Assembly: GCF_000425185.1 (NCBI RefSeq)
Contig: NZ_AULH01000006.1
Span: forward strand, 1-64,000
Length of the DNA stretch: 64,000 nucleotides
Direction: 5' to 3'
DNA from: Pleomorphomonas koreensis DSM 23070
GTDB lineage: Bacteria > Pseudomonadota > Alphaproteobacteria > Rhizobiales > Pleomorphomonadaceae
The number at the start of each line of letters is the position of its first letter. Position 1 is the stretch's first letter. Under the pieces are notes generated by a model. That model searched no databases. It was not told the DNA's origin and saw only the letters and a list, made by a program, of their open reading frames with translations. Positions 7,944 to 16,602 of this stretch are shown here, in pieces. The translations under genes were made by a program, and so were the position numbers.

Positions 7944-9032
7944 ATGGACAAGAAGTCGTCTCCCTTCCGACCGGTGACCGTGGCCGACGTGGCGCGGCGT
8001 GCCGAGGTTTCCAAGGCCACGGCGGCGCGTGTGCTCGGCGGCTACGGGCCGGTCAGCGACGAGGTAAAGCTGCGTGTCCAGGCGGCGGCCAAGGCGCTCG
8101 ACTACCGGCCGAACGAGCTGGCCCGCTCGATGAGCACCGGCAAGTCCGGCACCATCGGCGTGGTGGTCGGCGACATCGAGAACGCCTTCTTCGGCATCGC
8201 CGTGCGCGGCATCTCCGACAAGGCGCACCGCTCTGGCTTCAACGTCATCCTGGCCAACTCCGGCGAGGAGGTGGAGGCCGAGAAGGCGGCGCTGAAGGTG
8301 CTGGTCGGCAAGCGGGTCGACGGGCTGATCGTCGCGCCGGCCGACAACCGCAGCGTCGGCCACTTGCGCGACATCGTCCGCTCGCGCCGGCCGCTGGTGC
8401 TGTTCGACCGGCCGATCGAGGATCTCGCCGCCGACACGGTGGCCACCGACGACCGCGAGGCGGCCTTCGCCGCCACGCAGCGCCTGACGGCGGCCGGCCA
8501 TCGCCGCCTCGCCTATGTCACCGCCCTCAACGCCGAGCCGCCGCTGTTCATCGGCCTCGACCAGCTCTACACCTCGTCGGTCAAGGCGCGCATCGACGGC
8601 TTTCTCGCCGCCTGCCGCGCCGCCGGCATCGTCGAGCCCGAGCGCGGTGTCTGCCTGGCCGGCGGCGGCGCCGAAGGCCGCCAGCGGGCGGCGATCGAGC
8701 GGCTGCTGTCGGCGGCCGAGCCGCCGACCGCCATCCTGGCGTCCGACAGCCTGGTCGCCTTCGAGATCTTCAAGGCGACGCAGACGCTGGGCCTCGGCAT
8801 TCCCGCCGATCTGTCGCTGATTTCCTTCTACGACGCCGAATGGACGTCGGTGACGACGCCGCCGATCAGCGTCGTCGACCAGCCGGTCTACGACATGGGC
8901 ACGCGCGCCGCCGAGCTGCTGATCGCCCGCATCAACGGCGCCGCGCCGCCGGCCCGCCACGACGTGCTGCCCAACCGCTTCATCGAGCGCGGCTCGGTCG
9001 GCCTGCCGCGCCGGCTGCCGGCCACCGCCTGA
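7944..9032 (+). CDS. LacI-family transcriptional regulator
   Basis: A 362-residue one-component repressor. Residues 10-60 are the LacI helix-turn-helix and hinge (VTVADVARRAEVSKATAARV, then YRPNELARSMSTGKSGTIGV), followed by a periplasmic-binding-protein-like effector domain containing GKRVDGLIVAP, VATDDREAAF and LSLISFYDAEWTSVTTPP. The ATG at 7944 directly follows the half operator GGTCTCA, so autoregulation is likely. It is divergent from the amino-acid-type transporter and upstream of the convergent FrlD/FrlB-like genes, so it probably controls the transporter, with a sugar-containing effector. The Asp in FYDAEW replaces the more common GFDD pattern. Confidence 0.9.
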   Translation: MDKKSSPFRPVTVADVARRAEVSKATAARVLGGYGPVSDEVKLRVQAAAKALDYRPNELARSMSTGKSGTIGVVVGDIENAFFGIAVRGISDKAHRSGFNVILANSGEEVEAEKAALKVLVGKRVDGLIVAPADNRSVGHLRDIVRSRRPLVLFDRPIEDLAADTVATDDREAAFAATQRLTAAGHRRLAYVTALNAEPPLFIGLDQLYTSSVKARIDGFLAACRAAGIVEPERGVCLAGGGAEGRQRAAIERLLSAAEPPTAILASDSLVAFEIFKATQTLGLGIPADLSLISFYDAEWTSVTTPPISVVDQPVYDMGTRAAELLIARINGAAPPARHDVLPNRFIERGSVGLPRRLPATA

Positions 9033-9074
9033 CCGGCGGCGAACTGCGAGCGGTCGACGGCAGGGCATGGCGCC

Positions 9075-9920
9075 TCACTCCGACGCGGGATGCGGATAGC
9101 CGAAGGCGCCGAAATAGCCGCAGGTGGCGGAGGCGCATTCGGCGGCGAAATCGAGCGCCGCCTCCACCGGCCGGCCGGTCAGGATGCCGGTGAGATAACC
9201 GGCGAGGAAGGAATCGCCGGCGCCGAGCGTGTCCACCACCGTCGCCGGCTTGATGCCCTGGCGATAGCGCCGGCCGTCCGCCAGCCAGAAGGCGCCGTCG
9301 CTGCCGCGCGTCACGCCGACCGTGGTCACCCCGAAGCTGGCGACATAGGCGATCATCTCGTCGATATCGTCGTCGGAGAGGCCGGAACCGGACAGGAAGG
9401 CGCCGGTGATGTGCGGGGCGACCGAGGCGATGTAGGCGCGGTCGCGGTGGGTGGAGAAGTCGAAGGTGAGCGTGGCGGCGTGCGCCCGGATCTTCGGCAG
9501 TTCCGGCTCGATATAGCTGAACACCGAGGTGTGGACGTTGCCGAAGCTCTCGATGGCCGCGATGTCCTCGGCGTCCATGCGCAGCGCGAGCGCCCGCTGG
9601 ATGCCGCCCCGGTTGGAGCCGAGGAAGACCCGGTCGCCCTTGTCGTCGAGCGTCACCACGGCCTTGCCGTTCGGGCCGACCGCCTGCCTGAGCCGATCGA
9701 TCCAGATGCCTTCCTGCCGGAGGCTGTCGTGGACGTGGGCGCCCTCGGCGTCGTTGCCGATCAGGCCGATGTAGCCGGCGCGGGCGAGGCCGTAGCGCCT
9801 GGCCAGCACCGGCACGTTGACGGCGTTGCCGCCGGGGAAGAACTCGCCGCGATCCTTGTAGAAGTCGACCACGTTGTCGCCGATGCCGAGCAGGGCCGAC
9901 GGAGACGGAGAAGCAGCCAT
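9075..9920 (-). CDS. PfkB-family sugar kinase, fructoselysine 6-kinase-like
   Basis: A 281-residue ribokinase/PfkB family kinase. The start LLGIGDNVVDFYKD with FFPGGNAVNVPVLARRYG closely matches the family I recall for E. coli FrlD (fructoselysine 6-kinase), where IGDNxVDxY and GGNAVNV are characteristic. The C-terminal ATP/anion-hole motif is VVDTLGAGDSFLAGYLTG with catalytic Asp. It would phosphorylate the sugar part of an Amadori compound at C6. It is followed upstream (same strand) by an FrlB-like deglycase about 200 bp away; the gap carries an intergenic repeat. Alternative: another PfkB substrate such as a different ketose derivative. Confidence 0.82.
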   Translation of the reverse strand: MAASPSPSALLGIGDNVVDFYKDRGEFFPGGNAVNVPVLARRYGLARAGYIGLIGNDAEGAHVHDSLRQEGIWIDRLRQAVGPNGKAVVTLDDKGDRVFLGSNRGGIQRALALRMDAEDIAAIESFGNVHTSVFSYIEPELPKIRAHAATLTFDFSTHRDRAYIASVAPHITGAFLSGSGLSDDDIDEMIAYVASFGVTTVGVTRGSDGAFWLADGRRYRQGIKPATVVDTLGAGDSFLAGYLTGILTGRPVEAALDFAAECASATCGYFGAFGYPHPASE

Positions 9921-9969
9921 TCACGCATCCTTTCGGCCGGCGGGCGCGGCCGCACTTATAGCAGTTCGC

Positions 9970-10068
9970 AAGGATGCCGAGGCATCCGCTCATCGAGACG
10001 ATTGCCGATTTCTCATCTGCATCAGTGGCGCGAGACAGCGGCAAACGGAGTGCCAGGAGCCATTCTCA
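9970..10068. repeat. Dispersed intergenic repeat, copy A
   Basis: About 100 bp matching 22372-22471 at roughly three quarters of positions, including the shared core CATCTGCATCAG. Both copies fold: here TTGCCGATTTCTC (10002-10014) pairs with GAGACAGCGGCAA (10032-10044), and differences between copies largely keep the pairing. A small inner palindrome GATGCC-GA-GGCATC precedes it. It lies between the FrlD-like and FrlB-like genes. Confidence 0.75.
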
Positions 10069-10092
10069 TGCCGCCTGGTCTGGTGGAGATCC

Positions 10093-10113
10093 GGGCGGGG
10101 CGACGCCCCGCCC
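10093..10113 (-). terminator. Hairpin after the FrlB-like gene
   Basis: GGGCGGGGC and GCCCCGCCC form a perfect 9-bp stem with a 3-nt loop, 7 nt past the stop at 10121 on the minus strand. No U-run. Confidence 0.6.
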
Positions 10114-10120
10114 GACACTA

Positions 10121-11098
10121 TCAGTATTCCATGCGCCACATGTAGCGGCGGACGGTGAGCGGATGGCCGCGGCTGTCGGCCAGCGCCACCGCATAGGCGC
10201 GCAAGAGGGCGGTGAACAGCATCGGCGTCAGGTATTCGGCGGCGTCGCCGGCCAGTGCCTCGAGGCCGAACTCGGCGGCGTCGAGCACCAGCAGGCGCCT
10301 GGAATACTTCTCGGCGAAGGCCAGCGCCCGCTCGTCCATCTTGCGGGCGTTGCCGAGGCCCTTCAGGATGATGAAGGGCACGTCGAAGTCGGTCACCTCG
10401 AACGGGCCGTGGAAGTATTCGCCGGCGTTGATGGCCGCCGAATGCACCCACTGCATCTCCTGCAGGATGCAGATGGCGAAGGAATAGGCCGAGCCCCAGT
10501 TGGCGCCCGAGCCCATGGTGTAGATCACCGGCTCGCGCTTGTAGCCCTCGGCCCAGGCGGCGATCGACGGCTTGTGACGGGCGATGACGCCCTCGATGGT
10601 CTGGCCCATGCCGGCCAGCGCCGCCTCGACCTTGCCGAGCTTGGCGTTGCCCTCGCGAGCGGCGAGGATGCCGAAGACGAGGCGCATCAGCATCGGCGCC
10701 GCGTGGTCCTCGGAGACGGCCAGCGGATTGTACTGGTAGAGGATGGTCGCCTCGGCCGCCTCGTCGAGCGGCGAGCCCTCGAGGTTGGTGAAGGCGATGG
10801 TCAGCGCGCCGGCCTCGCGGGCGTATCTGGCGGCGGCCACCGTCTCCGGCGTGTTGCCCGAGTGCGAGCAGAGGACGACGACCGAGCCCTTGCCGAGCCG
10901 CTTCGGCGCCCGCGCCAGGAACTCGGCGGAGCTGTAGGAGAAGCTGGCGATCTTCTCGGCCTCGCGCTCGACCGCGTAGTGGCCGGACATCAACAGCGCG
11001 TTGGAGCCGCCGCAGGCCACGAAGAAGATGTCGGTCACGGCGTCGCGGGCGGCCGCTGCCTTGACCGCCGCCTCGACGTTCTTCACCACTTCCGTCAT
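10121..11098 (-). CDS. SIS-domain sugar isomerase/deglycase, FrlB-like (fructosamine 6-phosphate deglycase)
   Basis: A 325-residue protein with tandem SIS (phosphosugar isomerase) domains. Landmarks are IFFVACGGSNALLMSGHY at about residues 24-41, VVLCSHSGNTPETVAAAR in the first SIS domain, AAINAGEYFHGPFEVTD in the second, and the C-terminus RRYMWRMEY. In E. coli FrlB the corresponding pieces are YFVACGS, ESGEFRHGPLEI and RRYYGGLVEY, as I recall the sequence, so the match runs to the last residue. FrlB splits fructoselysine 6-phosphate into glucose 6-phosphate and lysine. The amino-acid part used here is unknown. It is the first gene of a minus-strand unit with the FrlD-like kinase. Confidence 0.82.
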   Translation of the reverse strand: MTEVVKNVEAAVKAAAARDAVTDIFFVACGGSNALLMSGHYAVEREAEKIASFSYSSAEFLARAPKRLGKGSVVVLCSHSGNTPETVAAARYAREAGALTIAFTNLEGSPLDEAAEATILYQYNPLAVSEDHAAPMLMRLVFGILAAREGNAKLGKVEAALAGMGQTIEGVIARHKPSIAAWAEGYKREPVIYTMGSGANWGSAYSFAICILQEMQWVHSAAINAGEYFHGPFEVTDFDVPFIILKGLGNARKMDERALAFAEKYSRRLLVLDAAEFGLEALAGDAAEYLTPMLFTALLRAYAVALADSRGHPLTVRRYMWRMEY

Positions 11099-11398
11099 GA
11101 TAGATTCCTTGATAACGTCCTATGACGTCATATACGCTAATATGGCATGCCGCCGTCTGTCAACGCTGTTGTGACGCCGTTTGCACCGATGGACCGGTCG
11201 CCTCGCCGCCGCGGCGGCGCCTACGTCGTCAAGACGGCGGAAGCGGTGACTTGCCGGCCGTTCTGTGGCACGGTCGTGCCCAGGCCGGCCCGGCGCGCCG
11301 GACCGGGACGCGCCGCCCGGAGACATCCGGGGCCTTGACAGAGATCGAACACCCGCGATCTGTCCGGCGGGATGCACGAGCCGAGGAGAAACGCCGCC
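11099..11398. promoter_or_regulatory. Promoter region of the deglycase gene and GntR regulator gene
   Basis: 300 bp between divergent genes. It contains the 12-bp palindrome at 11121-11132 close to the deglycase start, and GGCACG-GT-CGTGCC at 11267-11280. No small gene is convincing here. Confidence 0.5.
11121..11132. promoter_or_regulatory. Candidate GntR/UTRA operator
   Basis: TATGACGTCATA, a perfect 12-bp palindrome 23 bp upstream of the deglycase start. AT-flanked palindromes with TxxACxxGTxxA-like symmetry are usual for HutC/FrlR-type GntR regulators, and such a regulator gene is divergent from this site. Confidence 0.55.
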
Positions 11399-12136
11399 TT
11401 GTCCCAGTCCGCCGACAGCCTCGCCAGGCAGGACGCCTCACCGCTCTACCTCCAGCTCAAGAACAGCCTGATGGAGGCGATCGACAGTGGCCGCTACGCG
11501 CCGGGCGAGCCGGTGCCGACCGAGACGCAGCTCTGCGAGCAATATGGCGTCAGCCGCATCACCGTGCGGCGGGCGATCAGCGAGTTGCAGGAAGAGGGGC
11601 TGCTGGAGAAGCGGCACGGCAAGGGCACCTTCGTCTCCTTTCGCCGCATGGAGACCAGCCTCGTCGATCTCGCCGGCTTTTCCGAGACCTACTCGCTGAA
11701 GGGCTACAAGGTGAGCAAGCAGCTGCTCGGCGTCGTCGAGGGCTTCGCCGACGCCAGCCTCGCCCAGAAGCTGTCGCTCCCCAGGGGCGCGCCGGTCGTC
11801 ACCGTCAAGCGGCTGATCATGGCGGCCGATACGCCGATGACCATCGAGATCTCCGATTTCCCGGCCGCCCTGTTCCCCGGCCTCGCCGCCGCGATCGCCG
11901 GCGCCAGCTCGATATACCGGCTGCTCAAGACCCGTTATGGCCGAGAGATCCGCCATGCCCGGCGGGTGATCAACGTGCGCCTCGCCGACGTCGAGGAGCG
12001 CGAGCAGCTCGCCTGCCGCCGCGGCGAGCCGCTGTTCGAGATCGAGAAGACGGTATTCGACGACACCGGTACGCCGCTGCAGCGCTCGCTGCTGCTGACG
12101 CCGAGCAGCCGGGTCAATCTCACCATCGAGGTGTGA
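11399..12136 (+). CDS. GntR-family regulator with UTRA domain (HutC/FrlR type)
   Basis: A 245-residue regulator. Residues 13-80 form the GntR winged helix (SPLYLQLKNSLMEAIDSG, then YGVSRITVRRAISELQEEG and the wing KRHGKGTFV). The rest is a UTRA ligand domain (APVVTVKRLIMAADTPMTIE, ending SRVNLTIEV). A TTG start at 11399 is preferred because GAGGAG precedes it at good spacing; an in-frame ATG at 11372 lacks a clear ribosome site. FrlR, which senses fructoselysine 6-phosphate, is of the same family. Divergence from the FrlB/FrlD-like genes and the palindrome between them support a role as their local regulator. Confidence 0.85.
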   Translation: MSQSADSLARQDASPLYLQLKNSLMEAIDSGRYAPGEPVPTETQLCEQYGVSRITVRRAISELQEEGLLEKRHGKGTFVSFRRMETSLVDLAGFSETYSLKGYKVSKQLLGVVEGFADASLAQKLSLPRGAPVVTVKRLIMAADTPMTIEISDFPAALFPGLAAAIAGASSIYRLLKTRYGREIRHARRVINVRLADVEEREQLACRRGEPLFEIEKTVFDDTGTPLQRSLLLTPSSRVNLTIEV

Positions 12137-12144
12137 CGGCGCCG

Positions 12145-13326
12145 TCAGTGACCGGGCGAGACGGCGGCGAGCGGCAGTTCCACCCGGACGATCAGGCCGG
12201 CCGGCCGCCAGTGGCGCGCGAAGCGGCCGCCGAACTGGCGCACGATGGTGCAGTCGAGGAGCCGCGAGCCGAAACCGACGCGGTCGGGCGGTGCCGTCAC
12301 GGCTTGGCCGCCGCGTTCCGTCCAGGTCAGCAGCAGCCGGTCGGCTTCCACCCCCCAGACGATCGACACCCGGCCGGCGTCGCTGGCCAACGCTCCATAT
12401 TTGACGGCATTGGTCGCCAGTTCGTTGACGATCAGCGCCAGCCCGGCGACGGCCTGCGGCTTCAGCGGCACCGCCGGCCCGTCCAGCGTGATGCAGAGGC
12501 CGCCGTCCGGCCGGAATGGCGCCATCACCGCATCGAGGAGGAGGCCGAGATCGGAGGGGGCGGCGTCTCCGCCGGCCATCAGCAACTGATGGGCGCTGGC
12601 CAGCGCCTGCAGGCGGTTCAGGAGGCCGCGCGCCAGTTCGTCCTTGTCGCTGGCGCTGCGACTGCCGAGGCGGATCATGGTGCTGGCCAGCGTGAACAGG
12701 TTCTTCAGCCGATGGCTCATCTCGCGGGCCAGCGTCGCCTCGGCCTCCAGCGCCCGGCGCAGCCGTTCCTCGGTGCGCAGCACGTGCAGCGCGTTGCCGA
12801 CGAAGCCGGCGAGTTCGGCGGTGCTGCGGGCGTCGCCGCCGTCGAAGTGGCCGGATTGGCCGGCGACGATCCACAGTGCTCCCGCCGGCTCACCGGCTAC
12901 CACCAGCGGCACCAGCAGCATTTCCGGCATTTCGACGCCGGTGGCGGCGATCCAGGCGTACAGCCGCTCCGGGTGGCGCGACAGCACCGGCGCCCGCTCG
13001 GCGAGCGCCACGCTGCACGGGCTATCCTGGGGCGGCGTCGCCATGCCGTCGAGGATGGCGAGAGAACCGACGACGTAGTGCCGGCGGAACATCCCCGGCT
13101 TCGGCGCGTCTTCGAGAAGGCTGAGGCCCGCCGATACACCGCCGGTCATCCGCATGGCGAGGTCGACGAAGCGCGGCAGGATCGTCTCGGGCGCCTCGCT
13201 CATGCAGCCGGCGATCTCCTGCAGCGCCCGCTTCTCCTCGAGAGGGTCGGCGAAGCGGGCCGGCCGGCGCGCGAGTTCGGCGGTGATGAATACATCGGCG
13301 GAAGAGGGGCGTGAGGTATGAAACAT
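12145..13326 (-). CDS. GAF-type sensor histidine kinase, HWE family
   Basis: A 393-residue soluble sensor kinase with no membrane segment. Residues about 35-185 look like a GAF domain. The kinase core has EMSHRLKNLFTLASTMIRL (phospho-accepting His in HRLKN), ALIVNELATNAVKYGAL (N box), LLLTWTERGG (the W-x-E of HWE kinases) and GFGSRLL (G box). HWE kinases are mainly alphaproteobacterial and often act in light, redox or general stress signalling. No response regulator gene is adjacent. The start at 13326 (MFHTSRPSS) was chosen as the first with a plausible site (CAGGT); upstream in-frame ATGs would add an unrelated Arg/Pro-rich stretch. It ends 8 bp from the convergent gntR. Confidence 0.88.
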   Translation of the reverse strand: MFHTSRPSSADVFITAELARRPARFADPLEEKRALQEIAGCMSEAPETILPRFVDLAMRMTGGVSAGLSLLEDAPKPGMFRRHYVVGSLAILDGMATPPQDSPCSVALAERAPVLSRHPERLYAWIAATGVEMPEMLLVPLVVAGEPAGALWIVAGQSGHFDGGDARSTAELAGFVGNALHVLRTEERLRRALEAEATLAREMSHRLKNLFTLASTMIRLGSRSASDKDELARGLLNRLQALASAHQLLMAGGDAAPSDLGLLLDAVMAPFRPDGGLCITLDGPAVPLKPQAVAGLALIVNELATNAVKYGALASDAGRVSIVWGVEADRLLLTWTERGGQAVTAPPDRVGFGSRLLDCTIVRQFGGRFARHWRPAGLIVRVELPLAAVSPGH

Positions 13327-13679
13327 GACAAGAATACCTGATCGCGGCCCGGATGCTCGCCTCGGCATGGTTGGAACAGCCATTCGCCGCACCGGGACGC
13401 CAACTTTCCGCCGGTCGGAGCAAGGAGTCTCCGACCAGCTGCGCCACAGGTGCAGTCCACCCGGCCGCTCGATGACACAGCCGGCTGGGCGTTCCATCCA
13501 TGAACTCCGGCCCATCCCGGCGCGTGCCGCGGATGGAAAAACGTATCCGGACTATTACAATACGTAATAATAGGTATGCGGTCTGCCCCTTTCAACCGCG
13601 ACTTGTGGCCAAGACCGCTGTTCGAGCTGACCGGAACGGCTTTGGCGATTTGTCCTCGACTCTATCATGTTTCGTGATA
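13327..13679. promoter_or_regulatory. Divergent region between the histidine kinase and ArsR-type regulator
   Basis: 353 bp without a supported gene. It contains TATTAC-AATAC-GTAATA (13553-13569), a 6-bp inverted repeat in an AT-rich patch about 110 bp before the regulator start, a candidate autoregulatory site. Confidence 0.45.
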
Positions 13680-14648
13680 ATGAAGGACAAAGGTCGCCAA
13701 CCGCCGAGCAAGTCCTTGAACCGCAACTTCCTCACGCTGCACGCCGCCGACAGCCACGCCACGCTGAAGGGTATCTCCTCGCCGATCCGCATCGATATCC
13801 TGCGCCTCCTGCACGACAAGGGGCCGATGAACGTCAACGAGATCAGCGCGGCGCTCGCCCTGCCGCAGTCGACGGTGGCGACCGGCGTGCAGGCGCTCGA
13901 GGAGGCCGAACTGATCGACACCCGGACGATCAAGGCGCGCAAGGGCCAGCAGAAGGTCTGCTCGGCCCGCTACGACGAGATCGTCATCCGCTTCGACGAC
14001 GCGCCGGTGCCGCGCGACGAGACCATCGAGGTGTCGATGCCGATCGGCCTCTACACCAGCTGCGACGTGCGGGCGCCCTGCGGCCTGTGCTCGGGCGAGG
14101 GGGTGATCGGCCTGCTCGACGTGCCGAGCTTCTTCCTCGACCCCAGCCGCATGCAGGCCGGCCTGCTGTGGTTCGGCCGTGGCTATGTCGAATACAAATT
14201 CCCCAACAACGCCAAGATCCTGAACGAAGCGATCCGTGCCGTCGAGTTCTCGATGGAGCTGTCGTCGGAGGTGCCGGGCACCAACACCAACTGGCCGTCC
14301 GACATCACGCTGTGGGTCAACAACGTCGCCGTTGGAACCTGGACCTCGCCGGGCGACTACGGCGACCAGCGAGGCGTCTACACGCCGCGCTGGTGGAAGC
14401 TCGAGGGATCGCAATACGGCAAGCTGAAGAGCTGGACCGTGTCGATGAACGGCACCTTCATCGACGGTATCAGGATTTCCGATGTGACGCTGGCCGATCT
14501 CGATCTCGACAACCATCACTCGATCCGCATGCGCATCGGCATCGCCGACGAGGCCAAGCGGCCGGGCGGCCTCAACATCTTCGGTCGCGGCTTCGGCAAC
14601 TATGACCAGGACATCGTCATGCGGCTCTATCGGGCCGAGGCGTCCTGA
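13680..14648 (+). CDS. ArsR-type one-component regulator with a large beta-rich sensor domain
   Basis: A 322-residue protein. Residues about 25-105 form an ArsR-like winged helix (GISSPIRIDILRLLHDKG, MNVNEISAALALPQSTVATG, a wing with KARKGQQKV). Residues 106-322, unusually long for ArsR, are beta-rich with many Trp/Gly/Asn (TNWPSDITLWVNNVAVGTW, YTPRWWKLEG, NIFGRGFGNYDQDI) and resemble a jelly-roll or sugar-binding module. Cys94, Cys128, Cys134 and Cys137 cluster at the junction (SCDVRAPCGLC). It stands directly upstream of the GH51 arabinofuranosidase and an oligosaccharide transporter, so a carbohydrate-sensing role is likely. ATG at 13680 has a weak ribosome site. Confidence 0.8.
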   Translation: MKDKGRQPPSKSLNRNFLTLHAADSHATLKGISSPIRIDILRLLHDKGPMNVNEISAALALPQSTVATGVQALEEAELIDTRTIKARKGQQKVCSARYDEIVIRFDDAPVPRDETIEVSMPIGLYTSCDVRAPCGLCSGEGVIGLLDVPSFFLDPSRMQAGLLWFGRGYVEYKFPNNAKILNEAIRAVEFSMELSSEVPGTNTNWPSDITLWVNNVAVGTWTSPGDYGDQRGVYTPRWWKLEGSQYGKLKSWTVSMNGTFIDGIRISDVTLADLDLDNHHSIRMRIGIADEAKRPGGLNIFGRGFGNYDQDIVMRLYRAEAS

Positions 14649-14672
14649 CGGCGGGACCGCCGGCCGGTCTCG

Positions 14673-14688
14673 TATCAACCTGTTGATA
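14673..14688. promoter_or_regulatory. Candidate operator upstream of the arabinofuranosidase gene
   Basis: TATCAAC-CT-GTTGATA, a perfect 7-bp inverted repeat 24 bp after the regulator stop. A second AT-rich element with repeated ATATCA/GATATATATC follows at 14868-14900, just before the GH51 start. Short AT-rich inverted repeats fit ArsR-family binding. Confidence 0.5.
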
Positions 14689-14724
14689 TCGAACCCATTA
14701 TCGGGTCATGCCCGGCGGTGGTGA

Positions 14725-16431
<1,707 letters not shown>

Positions 16432-16437
16432 ACCGGG

Positions 16438-16465
16438 CCGGCCGCTCCGGAGGAGGGGCGGCCGG
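16438..16465 (+). other. Stem-loop after the GH51 gene
   Basis: CCGGCCGC (16438-16445) pairs with GCGGCCGG (16458-16465); it starts 6 nt after the stop. No U-run. It may separate GH51 message levels from the downstream transporter. Confidence 0.45.
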
Positions 16466-16602
16466 TTCATCCGTCCATATCCGGCGGCGCCGTTGACCGC
16501 CGGTCGAACTGAGGGAGGACAGGCGGGACGACAACAGGCCGGCCATCGGGCCCAAGGGCTCCGGCCGCGCGAGGAGCGATCACATCGAGGGAGGATTTCC
16601 GC

